NCBI RefSeq assembly: GCF_020085105.1
Contig: NC_058053.1
Coordinates: forward strand, 310,001 to 374,000
Reading direction: 5' to 3'
DNA: 64,000 bases
From: Siniperca chuatsi
Lineage: Eukaryota; Chordata; Actinopteri; Centrarchiformes; Sinipercidae
Made by a program: the position numbers and the translations under genes. Below are positions 12,851 to 23,260 of the stretch, piece by piece (the first letter of the stretch is position 1; the number at the start of each line of letters is the position of its first letter). A model generated the notes under the pieces. That model was given only the letters and a program-made list of their open reading frames with translations, made no database searches and was not told where the DNA came from.

Positions 12851-14227
12851 AGTTTAGGAATGTTTTGGGGGTTTCTAGTTTGGAATGTTTTGGGGGTTTC
12901 TATTAACTCTTATCTGGTCAATATAATTATATGATCACTTTACTTGTTAATATTTATGAATATTAATACAAATTATTAATAACATAAAATTATTAATATG
13001 GATTAATAATTACTGGAGTCCGACCGCTAAGGAATTTTTGAGACCGTTACCAATACCGATTTTATAGGGGACACATTCACCAAATACCGATATGGCGGCC
13101 GATATATTGAATTTTTGAGCTGGAATGAAAATAGACCTTTTCTATTGTGCACCGATTTTGCACCAATATGCCTTGCAAAGGTACTTAGAAAGCAGCTTTC
13201 TTAACAAATAACTTTATTAATATAAATATTCTTTAATATGTTCAATAATTTAACATGTACATTGTCAACCTCTCAGGCCAGGATGCTGGCGTGGCCGGGG
13301 CACAACTACACACTAAATACTTACACAACTAAGACAAAAATATGTTAGCCATTCAAGGCTTCATGGCTTTGAAGGCTTTCAGCCTTTCAGATCTTTTCAG
13401 ACCTGATGAAGGCGTTGCTCACCTTCTTCACAGGTGGGTCTCTCCATAGGTCAACTGTGATCAGCCCAGGAAGCCTTGCTGTTTTCCCGGGGACAAATAG
13501 CCATCATAATATTTTTACTGCACCGTGCAGCCTCAATACTTGATAATCAAAATCTCCTTCAAGGGTGATGGGGAATTACAACAAGACTGCTTTTAATTCC
13601 GCTGAACATCTCAGCTTCAGAGAAGTCTCACACTGCCTCACTGTCCTTCATTAAGACTCAGGATGCAAATATGGAAATATTTGCATCCTGAGTCTATCCT
13701 AACAGTATATCTGTTAGGATAAAGTGCTGTGCTGACCTTTCCAGCCTAGAGACACAGCCAAGCCCCATGACAAATCAGAATTTATGACCGCCAAAGATTT
13801 CCTCTGAGCCAGGCTAATGGGCATTTCTGAAGCTGATCAACTGTGAAAGTTCCAGAAACCAGAAAGTGAAAAAACATTATAATTCATATCCAGATCCACT
13901 GTATGTCTCAGACTTGTGTGTCTGTAGACAGAGCATGAGTGGAAAACTAACAAATCATTACACAACTACATGCCATCAAATCGTATTCCTTATTTTTAGT
14001 ACTACAGAAATCTGCATGTCACTATATTACTAATGCAAGGGAATGTTGTGTTGCCTCGGTAAACCAGGGTGCAGACCTGTAAATACATTATTTCGAGTCT
14101 TCGAGTATTTGGTGTTGCGCACCTTTCAAGGCCACAAGAGTGCAGGGCACACTTACATAATATGTGGTATCTAGATAGGTATAAAGATTTGGGGGGGGGC
14201 ACAATACAAATTCCACCTCGAATTTTA
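12851..14227. other. AT-rich unassigned DNA with transposon scraps
   Basis: No gene is visible. 12853-12903 holds a short duplicated segment (GGAATGTTTTGGGGGTTTCTA twice). 13025-13110 has 'ACCGAT'/'GGCCGATA' phrases like the ends of fish hAT elements, too short to classify. A run of nine G residues lies near 14191. Confidence 0.4.
13654..13721. repeat. Two adjacent perfect hairpins
   Basis: The first hairpin has 19-bp exact arms (13654-13672 and 13677-13695) around the tetraloop GGAA. The second starts on its last base: 11-bp exact arms (13695-13705 and 13711-13721) around TATAT. Together they form 68 bases of nearly continuous secondary structure. No coding sequence surrounds them. Confidence 0.92.
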
Positions 14228-14337
14228 AAATAATAATAATGGTGGTAATGGTAATATAGTGGTAATATTAATAAAATAATAATAATAGAAATAAGAACAA
14301 TAATGATAATAATAATCGTAATAAGACTAATAATAAC
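14228..14337. repeat. Impure (AAT)n microsatellite
   Basis: AATAATAAT-type triplets interrupted by GGT, ATG and AAG variants over about 110 bases. The long minus-strand ORF over this region, rich in isoleucine, is an artefact of the repeat. Confidence 0.85.
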
Positions 14338-14702
14338 AGGAGTAGCAGTTGTCGAGCAGGAACTTGGTGGCAGCAGGTGGCCCACAATTATAGATCCAGA
14401 CTGTGCAGCTCTGGAGGCAGAAATACCTGCTGAAAGCGACAGGAGAGAGGAGAGAGACGAGGAGGCACAAAACCATGGGAGAGAGAAGATCTTGTTAGTA
14501 ACATGCATTGATGGGATAAAATTGCATACAGATGGAGAGGGAGAGAAGGAGAGAGGAAAGAGGTGCATCATGGGAAGTCTCCCGGCAGTCTAGTAGTAGT
14601 ATATGAATGTGTGTGAAAGGGGTATATAGTGTGTGAAGCGCTTTGAATAGTCGGATGAATAGAAAGTCGCTATACAAGTACAGTCCATTTACCATTTACC
14701 AT
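14338..14702. repeat. Short interspersed repeat fragment (14591-14702) with unassigned flank
   Basis: 14591-14702, read on the minus strand, is a widespread fish motif: TGGTAAATGGACTGTACTTG followed by a TATAGCG(A/C)-TTT and a 'CAAAGCGCTT' block. A related plus-strand copy lies at 44166-44260. Nothing recognisable lies in 14338-14590. Confidence 0.6.
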
Positions 14703-14860
14703 TTAAGACACAATGTTGCCTGACAATTAAGAGCTTTGTAGGTGAGGAGAAGGATTGTAAATTCTATTCTAGATTTTCCAGGGAGCCAATGAAGAGAAGC
14801 TAATATTGGAGAAATATGATCTCTTTTCCTAATTCTGTCATCCTGTTTGCTGCAGCAATC
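14703..14860 (-). pseudogene. L2-like LINE ORF2 C-terminal remnant
   Basis: Minus-strand translation shows 'KRDHISPILASLHWLPGKSR' followed by 'TILLLTYKALN', the conserved C-terminal block of L2-like ORF2 proteins. No catalytic part is present. It is an old fragment with no visible tail. Confidence 0.75.
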
Positions 14861-15832
14861 CATGACATGACATGCATAACAATATGGTAATACTGTCATG
14901 CAAGGGACACAAGACACAAGTAAATATGGGATCACACTGACTCTTCTTCTTCTGTAGTTATTATGATGACAATTGGTAACAAATGTCTGTTTTTCTGTTG
15001 TTTTCCCAGAGTGCAATATACATCCCAGTCTAGAATTCTTTCCAATTAAGAAATTGGGAAAACAAAGAACTAGAGAGGTTGGTATGCAAGCATAGTGGAA
15101 TGACCTCAAGTCACTCACAACACGGCACTACAGCACACAAGCCATTTAAAGTGAAAGGCCAAAGCAAGTGCGCATTCCTGTCATATAGTAGTGATCTCTC
15201 CAGAGTGCTCAGAAATGAATGCAAATGCATTACAATTAATTACAACTAACAATTAAATGCAGAATAAGATTTTCCTATAAAAAATGTATAGGCTCATACA
15301 CAAACCCCGAGAAGTTCAGTTTTGACCACTGCATGAGGTTAAGCTGTCATTCCTTTCCAAAAGCTTTCGAGTCAGAGAAAGCGATCTAACCTGCTCACTA
15401 CGTTTTTATAGAGTCTCGACCTCACAGCCTGCGTGCTGTTATTGGCTGGGGGCTACACACCCTGCCCAAAGGTTGTCGCCCAGAAACGTCCCGAAGCATC
15501 TCTGCAGATACAGACACCACCACACACAAATTTACATAGCCCTCTGACATAACTACCATGTTCCCAGAGAATCACTTTGTCAATGCCTTAACCAAAGTAT
15601 AACAGTTGGATCACTCAATATTTTATTCTGCTAAATAAGTACAAAACTGAAATACTTATATTTGAAATAATCAGGTTTGCTGCTATTCTTGACAAAAAAG
15701 GACTGTAAGCAAAGTCAAAAACCCTTGTGTTTTAGTTGATTGCAACATTTGTCTTAACAGCCATGTATTGTTTTCATCATCTCAAAAACATAACTAAACT
15801 TTGAAACCTTTTTTCAAAACATGACATCAAAC
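14861..15832. other. Unassigned DNA
   Basis: No ORF, exon or repeat I can name. 15405-15500 is less AT-rich, with an ATTGGCTGGGGG segment that resembles the inside of some fish DNA elements, but there is nothing to anchor a call. Confidence 0.4.
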
Positions 15833-16160
15833 AGCTTCCTTTTGTACAAAATGCAGCTGTTGGAGTTCTGCTAGTGTTCAGCTTCCAGATAACTGACCAC
15901 ATTTTCCCAACACTTAAGCCTTTAAACTGGCTTTCATAATTCACAGAATTGACTTTAAGCTCTGCTGCTTGTTGGTAAATGGAGCAGGACCAAAATACCT
16001 TACAGGTATGTTTAAGGAGTACGTATTTCAAATCACTGGAGAGAAATCTGTTGGTAATACCTACTGTCAGAACTAAACATGGTGAAGCAGCTTTCAGCTG
16101 CTATGCTGGTTCACTTTGAAGTACCATTATGCATTGTGCTATATAAATAAACTTGCCTGT
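15833..16160 (+). pseudogene. Decayed L2-like LINE 3' end
   Basis: Plus-strand reading gives 'LLYKMQLLEFC'-like and then 'RIDFKLCCLLVNG' and 'GPKYLTG' blocks in shifting frames, matching the C-terminal part of L2-like ORF2. It finishes with the tail motif TGTGCTATATAAATAAACTT typical of these elements. Many frameshifts and stops make it an old copy. Confidence 0.7.
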
Positions 16161-16869
16161 GATTTTTGAGTAGTTGCATTTACCTGACAACCAAAGTAAC
16201 TACATGAATCTTCATTTTCACAGGGTGTGGCACAGGTCTGAGTCTATTGGTCACCTTGTCATGCATGGTGAGTCTATACAAGTATTTATTACTATACAAT
16301 TGTGAGTGCTGTACAACAGTCTCCTTGTTTTAAAACTTTAATTAAGTATGGCATTTCATAAACAAGATGGTGATCTGATTCGCTACAAAAGTGTTTCTTC
16401 TTTAACCATAACATCACACAGAATTACAGGTCATCAAGTTACAATGTAACGTATTGAGAGACTGGTTTGTTCTACACTATGATAACACAGTTTGGATCTA
16501 ATGGATGGTAGAGTTAGACTTTATTTGGACACAAATCACATTAGGAGAGTTAACATACTGATATAAGAAAGTAAATATAGGAACATTGATACAGTAAATG
16601 ACAACAAGCAAAATCATAGTTACATAGAGAATGAATAACAAGATAACAAGGAAAAAAAAGAATATACATAAACGTCATTCACAAAGGTGAAAACAGTTCA
16701 GGAGGAGGACATGTTTTAATAGCTTTTGGGTTTGTTGAGGTTTGAATTGTGTTGTTATACCTTTATAACACTGATGAATAAAGAAAGGATATGATACATA
16801 TAGCTATGTATACCATTTAGGAGTCATTTGTAGCCCAGATTTATATAGTATGTTTAGCCTAATATCAGC
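16161..16869. other. Unassigned DNA, possible retroelement tail
   Basis: The reverse complement of about 16505-16530 reads GTCCAAATAAAGTCTAACTC, a polyadenylation-like tail, so an unidentified minus-strand retroelement 3' end may lie here. No protein-coding trace supports it. Confidence 0.3.
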
Positions 16870-17310
16870 CTGAGTACTGAGTATTCTGTAGATATATCCT
16901 ATCTCAATACTTTTTACAAACCTGCAAACTGGAAGAACTACAACTTGATACTATCTGTCTGCATGCTCTATAAATATCTGAAATAAACCAACATTTTTTT
17001 TTTTACATAGAACATTGACATGCAGTGTGTAATTACTAGTTCAGCTGTACTAAATATTTAATATATTGTCTTTACAACCCTCCTTTGCAAACCGGAAGGA
17101 CTAACGTACCAACCCGAAACCCCATTTCTAGAAGACTAGCTAAATAATCGGAAATAAACCTAGATCTTGATTTTTTCATAGATCAACAACAACATAGATC
17201 ATCTAGATGAAGTGTAATTACTAGTTTGGCTGTCCTAGATATTCAGTAAATATATCTTTTTTTGACCCAATTCACAACCCTACTTTATAAACTGGATGAA
17301 CTACAAATAT
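16870..17310. repeat. Degenerate ~180-bp tandem repeat, about 2.5 copies
   Basis: The order 'TACTnA(G)TATTn..TATATn..ACAAnCC..AAACnGGAnGAACTA..GAAATAAACC..GTGTAATTACTAGT' recurs. The start block lies near 16874, 17048 and 17232 (spacing about 174 and 184), AAACTGGA-type blocks near 16926, 17089 and 17290, and GTGTAATTACTAGT near 17026 and 17213. The copies are about 70% alike by eye. Confidence 0.75.
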
Positions 17311-17655
17311 GGCGCAAAGTTGTATCAAGCTGCATGGCGCAGCTAAAGGGAAACGCATTTGTGTGATCAGATGTTTAATATCTGTTAAATGGTGAAAATT
17401 AATTTTGACCATATGTGACCCCCTGAAGTTAAGAACTCTCTATAACAGTTGGTCCCATGTCTGTAACCCCTTCTGATGCTGAATGACAAGCCTTCCAACA
17501 TGCACTGATGTTAAGGTTCAGATGTTTGATGTGTTTGGTTTAGTCCTACGACAAAGTTTTAACATTTCATGGATACAGCATTGGCCCAGGCTTAGTTTCA
17601 GTGAGGCCTTTGGAGGCACACAAACAGCGTAGCACATCAGTCTTGAATTCAGTTT
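17311..17655. other. Unassigned DNA
   Basis: Nothing recognisable between the 180-bp tandem repeat and the repeat that hosts the IS630/Tc1-like transposon. Confidence 0.4.
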
Positions 17656-17753
17656 CAGTTCAATTTTATTTATATAGCGCCAATTCATAACAGAAGTTAT
17701 CTCATTGCACTTTTCCTATAGAGCAGGTCTAGACCATACTCTTTGTAATATTA
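17656..17753. repeat. Fish interspersed repeat, left part (interrupted)
   Basis: It begins AGTTCAATTTTATTTATATA and continues to 17753, then resumes at 20190 after the DNA transposon. The first about 75 bases occur again at 49027-49110. The family is common in fish genomes; I do not assign a name. Confidence 0.7.
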
Positions 17754-17778
17754 CAGTTTTTCTCAAATGCTAAAACAC
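17754..17778 (+). repeat. Left terminal inverted repeat
   Basis: 25 bases, exact complement of 20165-20189. It starts CAGT, as in Tc1/mariner ends, and is preceded by TA. Confidence 0.95.
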
Positions 17779-18166
17779 AAAAGCCAATCCTCTAAAACAA
17801 ATGACCAGTTGTCTAAACACATTTACTAAATCTAGCCATCATTTTCCAATATCATAAACCTTCACAAACATAAAATTTCACACAAAGACACAATTCACAA
17901 AACACAATCCTCCGTTCTCATAAATCTTAACACATTTTTCTTTGCTAAAACACAAGTTGCAAAATAACTCTGCTCATATTCTCAAATGAAAGCTCATGTG
18001 ATGCAAAATGCTTGCCACAGTCAGCAATATTTGAACACAATGAACACACCTGGCGTCATTCATTACACACGACTCAAAATTGAAGACACTTGTTGCTAAT
18101 GCTGTGACCACATGTATAAAAGCAAGTTCGGAGTGCACAGTTTGCTGAAGATTCCAAACAAAGACA

Positions 18167-19706
18167 ATGGATGAAGGCAGAGTCAGGGGAAGAGGAATTC
18201 GAGTCAGAGGAGGGAGAAGAGCTGGCCAACGAGGAAGAGGAGTTCAAATCAGAGGAGGAAGAGGAGCAGGCCAACGAGGAAGAGGAGTTCAAATCAGAGG
18301 AGGAAGAGAAGCAGGCCAACAAGGGAGAGGAGAAGGTCCAGGAGGGAGAGCAAGACAACCTCGCACCATCATTACGGACGAGATGCGAGCAACAGTCATT
18401 GACCATGTCATTGTCCATGGCATGACAATGGCTGAAGCAGGACTACGAGTCCTTCCAAACCTGAGTAGGTTCACCGTGGCCACCATTATCAGGGCATTCA
18501 GACAACACAACAGGTATTGTACTCTATTGCTTTCTTTGTCACAATACAATTTTACAACCCTGTGAAAGTAGTCTATTGGTTTCAAATCAGTTGTTACTGT
18601 ATTGTAAAACATGTCAATTGACAACACATGTTTCTTTCTTTAGAGTTGAAAGAATGCCACATAGAGGTGGGAGGGTTGCCATATTTACAGCGGCACAAGA
18701 AACCCTCATTGTGGATATGGTTCGTGAGAACAACCTCATCAGACTCCGGGAGATCAGAGACAAAGTCATTGCTGATAATGTCAACTTTGAGAGCATTGAT
18801 GATGTCAGCTTGGCCACAATAGACTGAGTTCTCCGGCGCCAAAAGATGTGGATGAAACAGGTCTATAGGGTTCCCTTTGAGCGCAACTCTGCGCGACACA
18901 AAGACCTACATTACAAGTATGTGCAAGTAAGTATACATCCATGTTCACAGTACAGTTAGTGGACATACTGTGTTGCTCAGTGGCCTACATTACTTCTGGA
19001 CAATACTGTGCTACCTGTGTTGTTCTGAACACCGGTGCACTTTCACATTTTCAGAGGATATTACAGTTAGATGCGATGGCCAGACCTCATGAGTACCTCT
19101 TCCTGGATGAGGCTGGCTTCAACCTGCAGAAACGAAGGCAAAGAGGCTGTAACATCATTGGCCAAAGAGCCATCACTGAGGTTCCTGGCCAACGGGGGGG
19201 TAATATTACTCTTTGTGCGGCCATGGGTTTGGAGGGGCTTGTCCACTGGCATGCTGTCCTTGGGTTTTACAACAACCAATGTCTCCTCACCTTCCTAGAG
19301 GAGCTAAAAGACATCCTCCAGGACCGCCAACAACACCATCCTGGGCCCGCACATTTGGGACAATGTACGCTTCCACAAAACAAACCAAATCAGAGAGTGG
19401 TTCACCACCAACAGGAACCACTTTTTAAACGTCTGTCTGCCACCCTACTCCCCTTTCCTGAACCCTATAGAGGAGTTCTTCTCATCGTGGAGATGGAAGG
19501 TTTATGACAGACAACCATACACTAGAGAGAACCTCCTAAGGGCAATGGAGCTGGCCTGTGTTGACATCCCAGTGGAGGCCTTCCAAGGATGGATTCGCCA
19601 TTCCAGGGCGTTTTTCCCGCGGTGCCTGGCAAGAGTCAATATAGCCTGCGATGTGGATGAGGTGATGTGGCCCGATGCAGCTCAGCGACATGATGCCGCA
19701 CAGTGA
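18167..19706 (+). pseudogene. Spliced IS630/Tc1-like transposase, broken
   Basis: Cut-and-paste transposase of the DDE type. Three exons read well: 18167-18513, 18644-18926 and 19055-19706, with introns GTATTG..TTTAG and GTAAGT..TTTTCAG. Exon 1 starts ATGGATGAAGGC and encodes three RGRG(V/I)(Q/R)(V/I)RGG repeats, then a helix-turn-helix-like stretch (MTMAEAGLRVLPNLSRFTVA). Exon 2 holds a second DNA-binding part (IRLREIRDKV). Exon 3 has the catalytic domain: first D in LFLDEAGFN, second D in WDNVRFHK, third acidic residue in FLNPIEEFF. Damage: an in-frame TGA at 18825-18827, where related copies are likely to have CGA, and a frameshift near 19335-19345 that puts the second and third catalytic residues in another frame. 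The stop is TGA at 19704-19706. Confidence 0.88.
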
Positions 19707-19716
19707 TTGTGGTGTG

Positions 19717-19722
19717 AATAAA
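19717..19722 (+). terminator. AATAAA polyadenylation signal of the transposase
   Basis: AATAAA lies 11 bases after the transposase stop codon and is followed by a second AATAAA-like site a few bases on. Confidence 0.7.
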
Positions 19723-20164
19723 GTAAATAAAAAAACTTCACACCCTGATCATGTTTTCAAGAGTATTGTTGTGTGCAATAGATTCTGTTTTTGCATTGAG
19801 TTGTGTTACAGTAGTGTACATGCAGAATTTACTATAGATTTATACTCTTCATATGAAACTCACAAATCTAAATGCCTAATCCTCTGCAGAGATCTAAGAA
19901 CATCCATTACTGTAAAGTTTCTAAAAATATGCATTGGCAATTATGAAACAAAGAACCTTCTCACAAATTAAGCATTGTGTTTTCAATTGTTTTGCTGTAG
20001 TGTGTAATGATGTGTATAGTGTTTACATTTTTGAAAGCTTCGAGCTGCTCTTTTGGTGTGAAAGTTTGAGTTTTGAAGTGAGAAGGTGTGGTTGTGTTTA
20101 TGTAGCTTTAGAAAAGGGTGTTGTGTTTAGACATTGGGGAACATGGAGGAAACGTTTGTGAAAG

Positions 20165-20189
20165 GTGTTTTAGCATTTGAGAAAAACTG
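20165..20189 (-). repeat. Right terminal inverted repeat
   Basis: 25 bases, exact complement of 17754-17778, followed by TA and then by the resumed host repeat. Confidence 0.95.
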
Positions 20190-20331
20190 TAATTACAGAG
20201 ACCCAACAAATCCCACCATGAGCAAGCATTTGGCGACAGTGGCAAGGAAAAACTTCCTTTAAGAGGGCAGAAACCTTGGACATAACCAGACTCAATGGTG
20301 GGCGGCCATCCGCTGCTGCCGTGTTAGGTTT
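20190..20331. repeat. Fish interspersed repeat, right part
   Basis: Continuation of the repeat at 17656-17753, with the family's familiar 'ACAGAGACCCAACAAATCCC', 'AAGGAAAAACTTCCTTT' and 'GGGCGGCCATCCGC' phrases. Confidence 0.7.
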
Positions 20332-20357
20332 TGAGAGAGAGAGAGAGAGAGAGAGAA
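20332..20357. repeat. (GA)n microsatellite
   Basis: About 12 GA dinucleotides immediately after the interspersed repeat. Confidence 0.9.
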
Positions 20358-20449
20358 TCTCCTCATACTGACAGTTTTAACATTTGTGTGAAAACAACTA
20401 TAGAAAGTAAGGATTTAAAGGAACTAATTTATTATTTAATTTCCAAGAG

Positions 20450-20695
20450 GCTTTCCTTCCAACAATGGCCTTCTGACAAGCCTTCATAAAACAGCTTCAA
20501 CTTATTCAAACTGCAGCTACCAGAGAAGCCGAAGAAGAGAACATATCAACGCCATTCTTAAATCCTTACAGTGGCTCCCTCTCTACAGGATTGATTTTAA
20601 AGTATTGGTATTTTAAATTGTTGCTTGTTTATAAAGCTTTTAAAAGAATAGCAATATACTTCAGAAATGAAGCTACAATGAGTTGAACCAACCTC
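20450..20695 (+). pseudogene. L2-like LINE remnant
   Basis: Across shifting plus-strand frames one reads 'LQLIQTAA', then 'AILKSLQWLPLYRIDFKVLV', matching the C-terminal block of L2-like ORF2. It is short and heavily decayed. Confidence 0.6.
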
Positions 20696-20945
20696 TCTAT
20701 TCCTCTACAATGGCATTCTGCAAAGTCATCTCCCTTTGCCTGAGAGACTTCCAGTTTTGCATCATCTCTTTCATGAGTATCACTTCCTCTTCCTCAAGCC
20801 TTCTTGCAGCCATCACCTTATCAAAGATCATCTTTTTGGTGAGGATGCCAACACATAACAACAAACATGAAGCTTTTTTGTCTGTGCAATAGATTTTGAA
20901 AAACAAATATAGTATGCCTCTGATGAAAATTGCGTCAATCTTTTT

Positions 20946-22296
20946 GTGATAACATTTAGGCAGCCAAAGTACCAAAACTACACGTTCATGGTGCACAGTG
21001 CGTCAGGATTTGATAATTACATCATGCTGGAATACTTCACTGACCAGGGGATCACCCCGAGACTAATTATGTGTGGTAGCAAAGCCATATTAATGCACGT
21101 TGACGTACACAATCAATGGTGGCTCGATTCTTTCAGTTTCCTTCCAATGTGTTTATCGAGAGCCCCTGAAGCGCTAGGGTTCGAAGATGCCAAAAAAGGT
21201 TATTTTCCCACACCTATTGAGAATGCTAACTAGGTAGGTCCCTATCCAGTTCCATATTTTTATGGATATGAGAACATATCTGACAAAGAAGGGGCAACTT
21301 TCATGCAGTGGTACGTCATGTGCGTTATGGGGTGTTTGATTCCCAGGCTGAGCTCCAAGTGATGTTTTTGTGTTGCCTAAAACGTGCATAAAGCATTTGT
21401 CGAGTGTATCAGATGGGATTCTTTTGATTACACCACACTTGCTTCATGTTGCATGGCTGTGTTTAAAACACAATTCCTGACCCGTGACACACATGCTTAC
21501 ATCAATCAAAACAAGTCTTTCTCTAATGCATCTATACAGTAACTTGAAATTTAGGCTTTCAGAAACAAGGTAGAAATTCGGCATGCCCTCAATCATGGCA
21601 AAGAACAAATTGGAGTGTATCATGTTGAAAGATTTTATGAACGAGATAATGTGCTATGAGTACTATACCTCTGAGTTTGCTAGTTGTTTTTGGCACGGTT
21701 GTCCCATGTGCTACACTCCCAGACATAAAAATTCTGTAAACGGTATTGCATTTGGTGTTCTTTACAGACAGTTTAAAGAAAAAATACAAGCTCTTAGACA
21801 GATGCACAAACTCAGCATACGGGTGATGCGAGAATGCAAGTGTAAATAAACCAAAAAAAGAGACTAGATTCTGCAGGACTTTTTGAAAAGTTACGCTATG
21901 CCTGAAAGGCTCAACTTACGATAGGCGCTGTTTGGGGGCCACACCAACACGTACAAACTACACTACAAAGTTGCGGAGGGTGAGAAAATTTATTATTATG
22001 ACTTCACCTTGTTGTAGCTGACTGTGCAGGCTCGAAAAATCTACCCAACTGGACATCCTAAAGTAATCTTCGAGCCGATTGAAAATTACTTTTGGCTGAT
22101 AAAATGTACTGTGCTACATCCCAGGGGATTGTACCACCCTGTGCTTCCATATCACTGTAACAATAAGCTAATGTTTCCTTTTTGTAGAACATGTGCAGAG
22201 GTTCAAAACCAGGCCAGTGCCTGTAACCACACAGATCCGGAGAGAGACCTTACATGTTTGTGTAAACTGAGTGCTAGTTTTTCTAATTTAACTTAA
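20946..22296 (+). pseudogene. Polinton/Maverick-type DNA polymerase B fragment
   Basis: Protein-primed family-B DNA polymerase remnants in shifting plus-strand frames. 20946-21233 resembles the 3'-5' exonuclease region, with an 'SGFDNYIMLEYF' phrase, 'QGITPRLIMCGSK' and 'DSFSFLPMCLS..ALGFEDAKKGYFP'. 21583-21849 carries 'CFWHGCPMCY' and 'LYRQFKEKIQALRQMH' with a trailing 'RECKCK'. 22024-22296 carries 'PTGHPKVIFEP', 'CTVLHPRGLYHPVLPY' and 'LMFPFCRTCAE'. These blocks occur in this order in Polinton polymerases. The C-terminal polymerase palm (YGDTDS type) is not present here, and no integrase, capsid or protease gene is adjacent. The copy is a dead fragment with several stops and frame changes. 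Confidence 0.8.
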
Positions 22297-22479
22297 CAAT
22301 ATGGATAAAAAAACTGCTTTAGGCTGAAAAAAAGGCATGAGACTGGAGGCATCATTCAATTTTTTATCTGGCAAAAACCTGTACAAAATCAACATTGTAG
22401 TTTTACCTGATAAAATTCCGACAAATCTAATATTTGGACTGTGGTGTCTTACAGAGGCTGTAGCTATCATGGTCAGCCA

Positions 22480-23215
22480 CCATGCCATGCGACCCCTGCA
22501 GAATCCAGTGCCAGTTCCTCTCCCTGTGTGTCTTGTGTGTCCTCCATTTGTCTCTAGTGTGTGTGTGTGTGTGTATGTGTTTCCTGGTATGGCTTCCTGG
22601 ACTCCCGCCTGCTGTTGATCACCGACGCACCTGACACCAATTAGTCATCAGTCTCCACAGCATAAAGACCGGGCTCTTCCTCATTACCAGTGCCAGATTG
22701 TCTCCATATACTTGTATGACCCTAAGTAACGGCACCACACTCCTTACAGCTAAGTACTGTTGTAGCTCTGCCTTTTGTGAACTCTGGTTTGCTTCTGCAT
22801 CCCTCTCGCCGGTGATCACAGCAACGTCACCTCATGGATCTCTGCCAACCTGTTTGCCTGTCTTGTCTGCTTGTCTACTGTGTCTGCCAGCTACCCAGTG
22901 GAACTTCCGGCTCTGCCAGCTAACCAGCGGTATCCTTGGCTCCACCAACGACATCTCCCGTGCCACTCAGAGCCAGTCCTCGCCACTCTATGGATCAGCT
23001 GCCGGCCTAGCATTGCCATGCCCGCTCCCGGTCGGAGCACACCTCCCCACTCTCTGTTCCAGGATCTGTGAAGTCCGCCCCGGGTTGGGCTCACTGCGTC
23101 CTCAAGAGCTACAGTGGACGGCCCTGGCTACACCCTCGACAAAAGACTATATTCATTCATTGTCCTCTGTTTGAATAACTACTGACTTACCTTATCTACT
23201 CATTGTGTTCTGCAG
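22480..23215 (+). repeat. Probable 5' LTR of a Ty3/gypsy element
   Basis: A non-coding stretch ending just before the gag leader. A segment near 22768-22825 (CTTTTGTGAACTCTGGTTTG ... GCCGGTGATCACAG) recurs at 25037-25125 after the pol remnant, as expected for two LTRs. It includes a (TG)n run at about 22557-22582. The left edge is approximate; no clean TG..CA ends were found. ORFs across it are not genes. Confidence 0.55.
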
Positions 23216-23260
23216 TTGTGGGTTCTGGTTCGTACACTACGACAGAATGATCTGGCCAAA

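Larger units (their letters stand above)
17754..20189 (+). mobile_element. Complete IS630/Tc1-like DNA transposon
   Basis: A 2.4-kb element with 25-bp identical terminal inverted repeats beginning CAGTTTTTCTCAAATGCTAA, flanked on both sides by TA (17752-17753 and 20190-20191), the usual target duplication of this superfamily. It lies inside an older interspersed repeat whose halves resume exactly outside the TA. Internally it holds one transposase gene with two introns and an AATAAA signal. Subterminal sequence repeats 'CTAAAACA' and 'TCTCA' phrases, probably transposase binding sites (inference). The transposase is broken, so this copy is non-autonomous. Confidence 0.93.

Noticed and set aside
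14002..14571. 189-codon minus-strand ORF
   Set aside because: Runs through an AAT microsatellite (poly-Ile) and has no recognisable domain.
18074..18627. Long ORFs in other frames over the transposase N-terminus (Ser-rich and Glu-rich)
   Set aside because: Shadows of the RGG-coding minisatellite. The plus-strand RGG frame splices into a recognisable transposase.
20697..20996. Minus-strand ORF with an acidic coiled-coil-like segment (AARRLEEEEVILMKEMMQNW)
   Set aside because: It resembles ends of some large transposases (KDZ type), but it is short, isolated and overlaps L2-like and Polinton traces on the plus strand.
22698..23174. 158-codon plus-strand ORF before gag
   Set aside because: Lies in the LTR/leader of the gypsy element; no protein similarity seen.
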